From positions 1 to 56,264 of the forward strand of contig JAIPED010000004.1 of the NCBI GenBank assembly GCA_021737325.1: a DNA stretch of 56,264 nucleotides, read 5' to 3'. Shown here in pieces: positions 35,518 through 44,411 of this stretch (its first letter is position 1; each line of letters opens with the position of its first letter). The translations under genes and the position numbers were made by a program. The notes below the pieces were generated by a model. It was not told the origin of the DNA and made no database searches. It was given only the letters and a program-made list of their open reading frames with translations. The stretch is from Deltaproteobacteria bacterium (GTDB taxonomy: Bacteria > Desulfobacterota > Syntrophia > Syntrophales > JAIPED01).

Positions 35518-35533
35518 AGAAAGGATGAATAGG

Positions 35534-36418
35534 ATGAGCAATATTAAACGCGTTACCGGTCTTTTGGTTATTGAAGTCGTGAGCTCTAACCCCAATGGCG
35601 ATCCCGATCGTGAAAGCGACCCGCGCCAACGTCCGAATGGGCTTGGTGAAATCTCCCCGGTATCTTTCAAACGCAAGATTCGTGACTTAGTTGAGGATAA
35701 AGATGGTCTGGTTTTCAATGCTGTATGTAAGAGGCTTGATCTAAACAAGGATGATTTTGTAATTCTCGAATCCCGAGGTCGTGATAGAAAAACTATCACA
35801 ACAGAGATGGGTAAGGACATTAAGAACTTTAATCAGGAAGACTTCTTAAAAAGTATGTTCGTCCAGAAATATTGGGATGGTCGGTTATTTGGAAACACCT
35901 TCCTTGAAGAAGGAGGTAACAAAGGCTACATTAAAACTGGCGTTGCACAATTGACCATGGGGCTTTCAGTTGCCCCGGTACTCATTCAAAGGCATACCAA
36001 TACCAACAAGGCTGGGGTACAAGAAGGGAAGAATCAGGGTATGGCTCCGCTTGCCTACCGTGTGGTCGAACACGGGGTTTACTGCATGCCCTTCTATATT
36101 AATCCAAGTAATGCTCATAAATCCGGCTGTACCACAAAGGATGTGGAACTATTGAAAGCGCTGATTCCCTATGCCTATGACCATACCCGCTCTGCCATTC
36201 GCCCGGATGTCCGTATCCGTCATGCTTGGTATATGGAACATGCAAATGCGCTGGGAAGTTGCGCGGATTGGAATTTGATCGATGCCCTAACACCGAAACG
36301 CAAAGGAAATGACCCCATGGAACCTTCAGCTAAATGGGATGATTATTATGTCCCATCAGATTTACCAGAAGATCTTAAAGCAAAAGTTACATGTGTTGAT
36401 CTGATGAGCCTTCTCTAA
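35534..36418 (+). CDS. cas7c: Cas7c (Csd2), backbone of type I-C Cascade
   Basis: Several copies of this RAMP protein coat the crRNA spacer. The 294-residue protein has the Csd2 opening RVTGLLVIEVVSSNPNGDPD, then RPNGLGEISPVSFKRKIRD and YWDGRLFGNTF. The ATG at 35534 is preferred because AAAGGA lies eight bases upstream; an ATG at 35525 is also possible. The stop overlaps the cas3 start (TAATG). Confidence 0.93.
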   Translation: MSNIKRVTGLLVIEVVSSNPNGDPDRESDPRQRPNGLGEISPVSFKRKIRDLVEDKDGLVFNAVCKRLDLNKDDFVILESRGRDRKTITTEMGKDIKNFNQEDFLKSMFVQKYWDGRLFGNTFLEEGGNKGYIKTGVAQLTMGLSVAPVLIQRHTNTNKAGVQEGKNQGMAPLAYRVVEHGVYCMPFYINPSNAHKSGCTTKDVELLKALIPYAYDHTRSAIRPDVRIRHAWYMEHANALGSCADWNLIDALTPKRKGNDPMEPSAKWDDYYVPSDLPEDLKAKVTCVDLMSLL

Positions 36419-38622
36419 TGCTGTTAGCCCATAGCGCTGACACAAAAAAAGGCATACCGCAGCAAAACTACGCCGCCCATATTAGCGGCGTGGTTCGATG
36501 TGCGTCGCACGCGGCCAATGAAGTTGCACGATATGCATCTTGTAAGAGCGATGGCGAACTTCTCAAAAGCATTGTACCCATTGCGGCTGAGTTTCACGAC
36601 CTTGGAAAACTGGATGATGAGAATCAAAAAGTACTATCAGGGCATAACAAGGCTAAAAATTTGCCGTACATCCATACTGATGCTGGCACCGCATATTTGC
36701 TGAATGATTTGAATATCGTTTCCGGAGCAGCGCTTATTCGTTCACATCACATAGGTTTGCCGGATATCCCCAATGAAGAAAATCGTGGTGAAAACTTTTT
36801 TCGGATTGAAAAAGAAGAGACCTTGGAAAGGGTAAACCAAGAACTCTCAGAGCTTATCAGATTGCATAAGCAAGAACGGCCTGGACACTCTGATTCAGTA
36901 CAGATCAAGGACAATGTTCTAGGAGATGCTGCTCTCTTTTTCCGCATCGCTCTCTCCTGTCTTGTCGATGGGGATCATTCTGATACGGCGATTCACTATG
37001 GGGATCGGTCTCCTGAAGAAACTGCTATTTTACTGCAAGCACAAGAGCGGTTGCTAGCCCTTGATCAGTATGTTGAAAGATTGAAAAGTGATAATACTCG
37101 TTCCCAAATCCGTTCAGAAGTCTATGACACTTGCCGCAATGCAGAAGTAAACGCGCATATCACTTCCTGCGACAGCCCCGTCGGCACAGGCAAAACCACC
37201 GCCGTAATGGCGCACCTTCTAATGCAGGCGCAGAAGCGTAATATGCGAAGGATTATCGTAGTGTTGCCATTTACCAACATCATCACGCAATCGGTGAGAG
37301 TTTACAGAGAAGCGCTAACATTGCCGGGAGAAAACCCAGAACATGTTGTGGCGGAGTTACACCACCGCGCTGACTTTGAGGATAAGCTCTCGCGCAAATA
37401 TACCGCGCTGTGGAAAGCTCCCATTATTGTAACCACTGCTGTTACTTTCTTTGAAACCCTTGCATCCAACACGCCGGCTAGTATGAGGAAGCTTCACAAT
37501 TTACCGGGAAGCGCTGTATTCATTGATGAATCACATGCCGCGTTGCCAGCCAAGTTGTGGCCTCTGGCATGGCGATGGATCAAAGGCTTTGCGGATGAAT
37601 GGAAATGCTATTGGGTCCTTGCGTCTGGTTCATTGAACCGCTTCTGGCATATTGATGAGATTGATAAACAGCCTCCCGATGTCCCAGAAATCATGCCGAA
37701 TGAGCTAAGAAAACGATTAATGATCCATGAAGAGCAGCGCATTGTTTACCAGTTTCATGAAACACCTTTGGGGGTAAAAGAGCTCGTTGAGTGGGTTTCA
37801 AATTTGCCGGGCCCATGTTTATTGATTATCAATACGGTTCAAAGCGCCGCCGTTCTGGCGCGTGAATATGCGAAATTTTTTGGCCGATCATCCGTTGAAC
37901 ATTTATCCACGGCGCTGACACCCATAGATAGGGCAAAGACCCTTTCCCGGATACAAAACCGGCTGGCTGACAAGAACGATACCAATTGGACCCTAATAGC
38001 GACCTCCTGTGTGGAGGCCGGTGTTGATCTATCTTTTAAGACTGGCATACGTGAAGCCGCTTCGCTCGTTTCGCTCCTTCAAACCGCCGGGCGAGTAAAC
38101 CGGCATGAACACATGGAAGCGGAAACCGTCTGGACTTTTGTACTAAAAGAAGAAGAACTGCTTAAAAAGCATCCGGGCCTTAAAGATTCATCAAAGGTTT
38201 TGCTGGATATCATTAACAGCGGAGACCAAATCTCACCCATGCTCTGCACCGATGCGCTCAAGAAAGAGATCCGGCTGGCAGGCTCATTCTCCCATTACCT
38301 TATTGAACTGGAGGGTGCCTTGCGTTTTCCGAAAGTTGAGGATGCTTTTCATGTTATCTCCTCAGATACGCGCACTGTTGTTGTAGGCGATGCTCTGATT
38401 GAAAAACTGGAAAACCACATGCCTGTTGATTGGAGGGATGTTCAAAAATCATCCGTGCAAATATGGGCATATCGGATTGATGCTCTGCATATCCCAGAAG
38501 TCATGAGCCATCCAGGTATATATAAATGGACATATGCCTATGATGATTTCATTGGCCATATGGCAGGCCTCCTGGCTGTTGAGGACTTCACAAAAGGCAG
38601 CGGAGATGGCTGTATAATATAA
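36418..38622 (+). CDS. cas3: Cas3 nuclease-helicase (HD plus DExD/H)
   Basis: It unwinds and degrades DNA recruited by Cascade. The 734-residue protein has an N-terminal HD nuclease with His60-Asp61 (AEFHDLGKLDDENQ) and a later histidine pair (RSHHIGL). The SF2 helicase part has Walker A SPVGTGKTTAV at about 249-259, DESH at 370-373, the motif-V-like VEAGVDLSF and motif VI LQTAGRVNRH. It is placed after cas7 rather than first, which is not the canonical I-C order. It is coupled to cas7c by a one-base overlap. Confidence 0.95.
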   Translation: MLLAHSADTKKGIPQQNYAAHISGVVRCASHAANEVARYASCKSDGELLKSIVPIAAEFHDLGKLDDENQKVLSGHNKAKNLPYIHTDAGTAYLLNDLNIVSGAALIRSHHIGLPDIPNEENRGENFFRIEKEETLERVNQELSELIRLHKQERPGHSDSVQIKDNVLGDAALFFRIALSCLVDGDHSDTAIHYGDRSPEETAILLQAQERLLALDQYVERLKSDNTRSQIRSEVYDTCRNAEVNAHITSCDSPVGTGKTTAVMAHLLMQAQKRNMRRIIVVLPFTNIITQSVRVYREALTLPGENPEHVVAELHHRADFEDKLSRKYTALWKAPIIVTTAVTFFETLASNTPASMRKLHNLPGSAVFIDESHAALPAKLWPLAWRWIKGFADEWKCYWVLASGSLNRFWHIDEIDKQPPDVPEIMPNELRKRLMIHEEQRIVYQFHETPLGVKELVEWVSNLPGPCLLIINTVQSAAVLAREYAKFFGRSSVEHLSTALTPIDRAKTLSRIQNRLADKNDTNWTLIATSCVEAGVDLSFKTGIREAASLVSLLQTAGRVNRHEHMEAETVWTFVLKEEELLKKHPGLKDSSKVLLDIINSGDQISPMLCTDALKKEIRLAGSFSHYLIELEGALRFPKVEDAFHVISSDTRTVVVGDALIEKLENHMPVDWRDVQKSSVQIWAYRIDALHIPEVMSHPGIYKWTYAYDDFIGHMAGLLAVEDFTKGSGDGCII

Positions 38623-38645
38623 GGTAAGGTAATGAGGAATTAGAA

Positions 38646-39281
38646 TTGTCTTATTCAGAAGACGAACTCATTTCAATTTCGGCGCTTGCACACTACTCCT
38701 ATTGCCCGCGCCGCTGTGCCCTTATCCATATTGAACAGGCTTGGGAGGAAAATCTCTTCACGGCCCAGGGGCGCTTGATGCACGAGCGCGCTCATAGCGA
38801 GACAAGGGAAACGCGAGGCAATATAACCACCGCCAGGGGGCTTCCTTTGCGCTCTTTGCGGTTGGGGTTGGTGGACAAAGCCGATGTTGTGGAGTTCCAC
38901 CGCCAGCCCGCTAGCGTCGCACAGCCCTTTCCCGTTGAATATAAGCGGGGAAAACCCAAGGTGGAGAGTTGCGATAAAATTCAGCTTTGTGCGCAGGCGA
39001 TGTGTTTGGAAGAAATGCTTAATGTAGCGGTGCTCGACGGAGCGATTTTCTATGGCACCACCAACCGCCGTTTTGATGTTGCCTTTGATGATCTTTTGCG
39101 GCGGGAGACCGAAGAAACTGCCCGCGCAACCCACGCGTTGCTGGACGCGGGAGTAACTCCGCCGCCGGAACACAGAAAAAGTTGCGAGAGCTGCTCGCTT
39201 CTCCATGGCTGTTTTCCCAAAGCTCTGCGACCAGGGCGCTCTGCCGTAGCCTATATCAACACAATCTGGGATAGCCTATGA
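38646..39281 (+). CDS. cas4: Cas4 adaptation nuclease
   Basis: This RecB-type Fe-S nuclease trims prespacers and selects for the PAM with Cas1-Cas2. The 211-residue protein has Cys20 in YCPRRC and a C-terminal C-x2-C-x5-C set (CESCSLLHGC) for the cluster, plus the RecB motif FPVEYKRGKPK. The start is an unusual TTG with GAGGA about eight bases upstream. The end overlaps cas1 by four bases. Its richer GC codon use differs from cas5-cas7. Confidence 0.93.
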   Translation: MSYSEDELISISALAHYSYCPRRCALIHIEQAWEENLFTAQGRLMHERAHSETRETRGNITTARGLPLRSLRLGLVDKADVVEFHRQPASVAQPFPVEYKRGKPKVESCDKIQLCAQAMCLEEMLNVAVLDGAIFYGTTNRRFDVAFDDLLRRETEETARATHALLDAGVTPPPEHRKSCESCSLLHGCFPKALRPGRSAVAYINTIWDSL

Positions 39282-40309
39282 AGAAACTGTTGAACACTCT
39301 CTTTGTTACAACCCAAGGAGCGTACCTGAATAAAGAAGGGGAAACGATAGTCGTGCGGGCGGATAACAATGTGCTCATCCGCTTACCGATTCATACCATC
39401 AGCGGCATTGTTTGTTTTGGCAATGTGCTGGCGAGTCCTTTCCTGCTGGGGTTTTGCGCGGAAAACGGTGTAGGGGTAAGTTTTCTGACCGAGTATGGAA
39501 GGTTTCTCTTCCGAGTGCAGGGTGCTGTTTCTGGTAATGTACTCCTTCGCCGGGAACAGTACCGCCGCGCCGATGACAAGCGTTATGCGGCGGGGATTGC
39601 CAGAACTGTTGTGATGGCGAAAATAAGTAATTCACGTACAGGCGTTCAGAGGACGCTACGCGACCATCAGGAAAAAGTTGATACGGAAAGATTAAAAAAA
39701 GTCGTGGAACATCTCGCCCACTGTGCGAGAGCTCTGCGCAATATTGATAACTTTGACGGCATCAGAGGGATAGAAGGAGATGCCGCACAAAACTATTTTG
39801 GTGTCTTTAACCAGATGATCGTCGCCCAGAAAGAGGATTTCCGCTTTGTGGAGCGCAACCGCCGTCCTCCGTTGGATAGGGTAAATTGCCTACTTTCTTT
39901 CGTTTATACACTGCTTATGCACGATGTTCGTTCCGCTCTAGAAGGCGTGGGTCTCGATCCCACAGTTGGCTTTCTGCATACCGACCGACCGGGAAGGCCA
40001 AGTTTAGCTTTGGATATAATGGAGGAGTTCAGGGCTTATATTGCCGACCGTCTGGTTTTATCTCTAATTAACCTACGACAGATGGATGCGAAAGGATTTC
40101 GGATAGCAGAAAACGGGGCGGTGCTTATGGATGATGAAAGCAGAAAAATTCTTTTGGCGGCGTATCAGGAAAGAAAACGCGAAGAGATAATGCATCCTTT
40201 TCTAGAGGAAAAGGTCGCGATAGGCTTGCTTTTTTATGTCCAAGCGCTTCTTCTGGCGAGGTACTTGCGCGGCGATTTGGATGCTTATCCGCCTTTTATT
40301 TGGAGGTAA
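39278..40309 (+). CDS. cas1: Cas1 integrase (type I-C)
   Basis: The 343-residue catalytic subunit of the spacer integrase has metal ligands Glu166 (GIEGDAAQNYF) and His234, followed by Asp246/Glu249 (LALDIMEEF). The N-terminal TLFVTTQGAYLNKEGETIVVR is typical of I-C Cas1. It is coupled to cas4 by an ATGA overlap and followed by cas2 after 11 bases. Confidence 0.96.
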   Translation: MKKLLNTLFVTTQGAYLNKEGETIVVRADNNVLIRLPIHTISGIVCFGNVLASPFLLGFCAENGVGVSFLTEYGRFLFRVQGAVSGNVLLRREQYRRADDKRYAAGIARTVVMAKISNSRTGVQRTLRDHQEKVDTERLKKVVEHLAHCARALRNIDNFDGIRGIEGDAAQNYFGVFNQMIVAQKEDFRFVERNRRPPLDRVNCLLSFVYTLLMHDVRSALEGVGLDPTVGFLHTDRPGRPSLALDIMEEFRAYIADRLVLSLINLRQMDAKGFRIAENGAVLMDDESRKILLAAYQERKREEIMHPFLEEKVAIGLLFYVQALLLARYLRGDLDAYPPFIWR

Positions 40310-40320
40310 GGGAGGGGTAG

Positions 40321-40611
40321 ATGTTTGTTATTGTCAGTTATGATGTGGCAACAAGCGATGATGGAGGAGCAACACGCCTGCGGAGGGTGTCAAAAACCTG
40401 CCAGAATTACGGGCAGAGGGTTCAGTATTCCGTTTTTGAATGCATTGTTGATCCAGCGCAGTGGGTTGTTCTGCGCAGCAAGCTTATAAAAGAAATTGAT
40501 CAAGACAAGGACAGTTTGCGTTTTTATTTTCTTGGTTCGAATTGGCGTAGGCGCGTTGAGCATATTGGCGCGAAAAAGACGATAGACCAGGAAGGCCCGT
40601 TGATAGTGTAA
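40321..40611 (+). CDS. cas2: Cas2 (type I-C)
   Basis: This 96-residue ferredoxin-fold protein forms the central dimer of the Cas1-Cas2 integrase. VIVSYDVATSDDGGATRLRR contains the conserved Asp8, and QYSVFECIVDPAQW is typical of the family. GGGAGGG precedes the ATG. The stop lies 197 bases before the first repeat, with the leader in between. Confidence 0.96.
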   Translation: MFVIVSYDVATSDDGGATRLRRVSKTCQNYGQRVQYSVFECIVDPAQWVVLRSKLIKEIDQDKDSLRFYFLGSNWRRRVEHIGAKKTIDQEGPLIV

Positions 40612-40808
40612 GAGCCGTTGGTTTTTGTTCTCCGCGAACCATAAGCTGACATTGTTTTTTCGGACGGTTCGCAGAATGTTTAACTGCTTGATTTTGATGT
40701 GTTTTACATTTCTGTTCTTTGAAAATGGAGCAGATTATTTGGTAATCTAAAAGTGGTCGCGGAAGAATGCAATTAGAAGCAATAATTTAAAGTAGTTCAG
40801 TATTAACA
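40612..40808 (+). promoter_or_regulatory. CRISPR leader
   Basis: This AT-rich 197-base stretch lies between cas2 and the first repeat and is the expected site of the array promoter and of new spacer insertion. Orientation is set by the repeat end TTGAAAC and by cas2 lying upstream. I could not pick a reliable -35/-10 pair in it. Confidence 0.7.
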
Positions 40809-42026
40809 GTCGCGCCCCCTGCGGGCGCGTGGATTGAAACGTATGCTTGGCGGCAGAAACATAAGAAAAATATGGTCGCGCCCCCTGCGGGCGCGTGGAT
40901 TGAAACATGAGACAAAACAACGATGGGGACCATCTCGATATGTCGCGCCCCCTGCGGGCGCGTGGATTGAAACTAAATCCACCTGATGAGCCCCTCGCGC
41001 TTTATTGTCGCGCCCCCTGCGGGCGCGTGGATTGAAACAGCTGCTTATAGCGGTGTATGGTTTCCCTATCGTAGTCGCGCCCCCTGCGGGCGCGTGGATT
41101 GAAACATATCGTAGCGGCGGTAAACGCCGCCATACTCCGTCGCGCCCCCTGCGGGCGCGTGGATTGAAACATACGCCGCACGGTTGGCGGCGAGGGCGTC
41201 AGCTGTCGCGCCCCCTGCGGGCGCGTGGATTGAAACTCGAAATCGTTGTTGCTCCCGCTAACGATGCAGACGTCGCGCCCCCTGCGGGCGCGTGGATTGA
41301 AACCCTCGATCGTGGGGGTGGATACGGAAAATAACAGTCGCGCCCCCTGCGGGCGCGTGGATTGAAACTGCCCTAATAGCGCAACCATTACCGTGCCATT
41401 AGTCGCGCCCCCTGCGGGCGCGTGGATTGAAACAATCTCGTCATAGGCGATACGGAGATGCTCCTTGTCGCGCCCCCTGCGGGCGCGTGGATTGAAACTA
41501 TCACATATGTGATAGGTGTGTATGTGCTGTGTCGCGCCCCCTGCGGGCGCGTGGATTGAAACTAATTGATGAGCTTGTGCTTGAATTTCTTAATCGTCGC
41601 GCCCCCTGCGGGCGCGTGGATTGAAACATGGTATCCATATTCATCCCTTGCAAGCCTTGTGTCGCGCCCCCTGCGGGCGCGTGGATTGAAACGAGGGACC
41701 AGCTTTTATCGTATAGCCCCAAAACAGGTCGCGCCCCCTGCGGGCGCGTGGATTGAAACTTGCCAGAGTTGTTTCCCAATACGCCCGCTGTGAGTCGCGC
41801 CCCCTGCGGGCGCGTGGATTGAAACAATTTGCCGTCTGCCGCCAAAAATAGGGCGGCGTTGTCGCGCCCCCTGCGGGCGCGTGGATTGAAACGCGCCTAT
41901 AAATTCCGATGTTTTTGGTTAACCCGCCGTCGCGCCCCCTGCGGGCGCGTGGATTGAAACTGCCAAGTTTGGGAAACGCCAAACTGGGAAGCAAGTCGCG
42001 CCCCCTGCGGGCGCGTGGATTGAAAC
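40809..42026 (+). CRISPR. Type I-C CRISPR array, 19 repeats and 18 spacers
   Basis: The 32-base repeat starts GTCGCGCCCC, forms a 7-bp hairpin (CGCGCCC, loop CCTGC, GGGCGCG) and ends in the 11-base tail TGGATTGAAAC. That tail matches the 5' handle left by Cas5c in type I-C systems. Repeats begin at 40809, 40875, 40942, 41007, 41074, 41139, 41205, 41272, 41337, 41402, 41467, 41531, 41596, 41661, 41728, 41794, 41861, 41929 and 41995. All look identical, including the leader-distal one. Spacers are 32-36 bases and all differ. No spacer was seen to match other parts of the window by eye. Confidence 0.98.
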
Positions 42027-42139
42027 ACCAACTAAACACCCATTGGCGAAAAATGATCACCAACGAAGCTTTTTATACAAAAAAAGTAGGGTGGATTACT
42101 TTTGGGTGGCGGCACTCCGCAACTTTTTGCCGCCAGCAA

Positions 42140-44185
42140 CTAGCCAATTTCCACCTTTATATCAACGACCGCACAGCCCTGCCCTTCGGGAAAAACCATG
42201 ATGGGGTTGATATCCAGATTTTTGATGTTGGGATTTTCAAAAATCATGCGCGAAATGTTCACCAACACCCCTGCCAAGGAACGAATATCGCCCGCGGGCA
42301 AGCCACGAAAACCTTGCAACAGGCGAGCCACCTTGGTCTCCAAAATCATTTCCAGCGCTTGCGCTTCATCAAGCGGAGCAATGCGGGTGGCAACATCCCT
42401 CAATAGTTCCACAAAAATGCCCCCCATGCCAAAAAACAATACCGGGCCAAACTCGGGATCCCGCTTGGCGCCGATAAAACACTCGGTACCCTTCGCCGTC
42501 ATCTTTTGGATAAGGAAGCTATCCGTGGCCATGTTTGTTGCGGCTTCCTGCAATTCGGCTTCGTTATGGAGGTTAAGTACCACTCCCTTCTTTTCCGTCT
42601 TGTGTAAAACCGCTGACGAACCTATTTTTAACGCAACGGGATAACCAAGCTTGTTTCCCGCTAAAAGTACCTCTGTAGTGGAATTTGCCGTGGCGAAGGC
42701 GGGGAAAGCAACGCCGTAGTCCTGAAGCAAACCATAAGCCTGATGGGGCTCTAAAAACCCCTGCGGCAGTGTCGCCCTTGCCTGCATTGGCAAGGGGCTA
42801 AAGCTAATCGCGTTCTTGCCGCGGCTTTCTTGGCATTCATACATTCTAGAAAGCACACTCATGAGCCTGTTCTCATCGGTAAATAGCGGAAAATCGGCGG
42901 CGCTACGCAAGCGGAAGTAGTGCTCTTTGTTGGCGATGATGTAGATCATTATCGGTTTATTGTATTCCCAGGCGATTCTTTGCGCATCGCGAAGAAACTG
43001 CTCTGTTTCGGGAATCATAAATTCGTTGAGATAGACATGACCAAAGACCAGCCCATCCACACTATCCTGCGCCACAGCCTTTTCCATGATACGGGTGTAA
43101 AATTCCGTATCCAAAACATCCCCTAAATCCAACGGGTTGGTGAGGCGGATAACCCCCGCTCGCACCCGCTCACGCACCATGCTAAACAAATCATCAGAAA
43201 AATCCGCCAACTGAAAGTTATACAGCCCCACAGCATCGGCAAAGGTTACAGCCTGCCCACCAGAACGGCAGATAACGCCGATCCGTCGTCCGCGAAGAGG
43301 CGGCATCTGCGCCAGCTTAAAGAAATCCATCATCTCCGAAAGGGTATCAACCCGTAGAACGCCCGCTTGCTTTAACGCACTACTGGCAATGGCATCATCT
43401 CCCGCCAAGGCGGTCGTGTGGAAAGAGGCAATTTGACGCGCCAGGGGGACGCGGTTGGATTTGAGACAGGCAATCGGCTTGGTGCCTTCGCTGGCCAGGC
43501 GGGCAAACCGTCGCCCATCTTGAAAACTCTCCAGATAAAAAGCAATGATCTCCGTTGCCGCATCGCTTTGCAGAAAGGACAGATAATCGCCCTCGTTGAG
43601 ATTAAGCTTGTTGCCAATGCTGAAAAGCTTGTTAAAGCCAATACAGTTGGAATCCAAAAAGCGTAACGAATCCATGGCAATGCCACCGCTTTGCGCGACT
43701 AAAGCAACGCTTCCTTTTTTTACCACATGCGGATCGACAGGGAAAAACGGTTCCACCAAGCCATTGTCAAGGTTCATCAGCCCAATACAGTTGGGACCAG
43801 CAAAACGCATCCGATAACGCTGGGCAATGGCAAGCATTTCTTCCTCTATCGCCTTACCCTCAGCTCCGGCAAATTCAGAAAACCCCCCCGATTGGATCAC
43901 CGCAAAGGTAATACCCTTTTTGCCGCAATCTTCCAGCGCCCTGGGCACCATGCGAGCAGGAACGAGAATGATTGCCAAATCAGGAGTTTTATCAATCTCC
44001 TCCATCGTAGTAACAATTTTTTTCTCTCCAATGGTGCCCGCCTTGCTACCCAAAAGATAAATATCCCCCGCAAAACCAAAATTCTCGAGGTTCATGAGGG
44101 TGTACTTGGCGAGATTGCTCGCGGATTCGGAAATTCCGTAGAGCAAAACCGCCTGGGGGTAGAATAACCTCTGCAAATCGTTCAT
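42140..44185 (-). CDS. ADP-forming acyl-CoA synthetase, fused alpha-beta
   Basis: It makes ATP from ADP, phosphate and an acyl-CoA such as acetyl-CoA. The 681-residue protein joins a CoA-binding alpha part (SKAGTIGEKKIV, AGPNCIGLMN, LVAQSGGIAMD) to an ATP-grasp beta part (GYPVALKIGSSAVLHKTEKKGV, FGPVLFFGMGGIFVELLRDVA). The phospho-His motif reads FHTTALAGDD where homologues usually have SHTGALAG. The start at 44185 follows AAAGGAT. It ends beyond the distal end of the CRISPR array on the other strand. The acyl substrate is not determined. Confidence 0.9.
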   Translation of the reverse strand: MNDLQRLFYPQAVLLYGISESASNLAKYTLMNLENFGFAGDIYLLGSKAGTIGEKKIVTTMEEIDKTPDLAIILVPARMVPRALEDCGKKGITFAVIQSGGFSEFAGAEGKAIEEEMLAIAQRYRMRFAGPNCIGLMNLDNGLVEPFFPVDPHVVKKGSVALVAQSGGIAMDSLRFLDSNCIGFNKLFSIGNKLNLNEGDYLSFLQSDAATEIIAFYLESFQDGRRFARLASEGTKPIACLKSNRVPLARQIASFHTTALAGDDAIASSALKQAGVLRVDTLSEMMDFFKLAQMPPLRGRRIGVICRSGGQAVTFADAVGLYNFQLADFSDDLFSMVRERVRAGVIRLTNPLDLGDVLDTEFYTRIMEKAVAQDSVDGLVFGHVYLNEFMIPETEQFLRDAQRIAWEYNKPIMIYIIANKEHYFRLRSAADFPLFTDENRLMSVLSRMYECQESRGKNAISFSPLPMQARATLPQGFLEPHQAYGLLQDYGVAFPAFATANSTTEVLLAGNKLGYPVALKIGSSAVLHKTEKKGVVLNLHNEAELQEAATNMATDSFLIQKMTAKGTECFIGAKRDPEFGPVLFFGMGGIFVELLRDVATRIAPLDEAQALEMILETKVARLLQGFRGLPAGDIRSLAGVLVNISRMIFENPNIKNLDINPIMVFPEGQGCAVVDIKVEIG

Positions 44186-44271
44186 CGCTGTATCCTTTCT
44201 CTTAAAAACAGGTATCGTAAAATGCGCTTGAAAAAGCCTCCCGCTTGGTTTAGAGGCAACCCTCATCTTGC

Positions 44272-44346
44272 GGGCGGTTAACTCAGCGGGAGAGTGCTAC
44301 CTTCACACGGTAGAAGTCACTGGTTCAATCCCAGTACCGCCCACCA
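44272..44346 (+). tRNA. tRNA-Val (anticodon CAC)
   Basis: The 75-base gene has a perfect 7-bp acceptor stem (GGGCGGT/ACCGCCC) and an anticodon stem CTACC/GGTAG with loop TTCACAC giving anticodon CAC. A T arm contains GGTTCAATCC, and the discriminator A plus CCA are encoded. It reads GTG codons. It lies between the divergent acyl-CoA synthetase gene and the convergent gltX gene. Confidence 0.96.
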
Positions 44347-44411
44347 TTCCCTTGGACAAACAACTGCATCGGCCTTTAGGCGTAAGCACCATGGCGATGA
44401 TATCCCTGTCG

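Noticed and set aside
40841-41994. Self-targeting spacers
   Set aside because: No match between any spacer and the rest of the window was found by eye; a computed search of the whole genome is required to say more.
41002-42063. Open frames across the CRISPR array on both strands (repeated RPLRARGLK or FNPRARRGRD peptides)
   Set aside because: They are translations of the 32-base repeat plus spacers, with no ribosome binding sites.
42100-42139. Hairpin GGCGGCA...TGCCGCC between the array and the acyl-CoA synthetase gene as a terminator
   Set aside because: The loop is long and no T-run follows on either strand.
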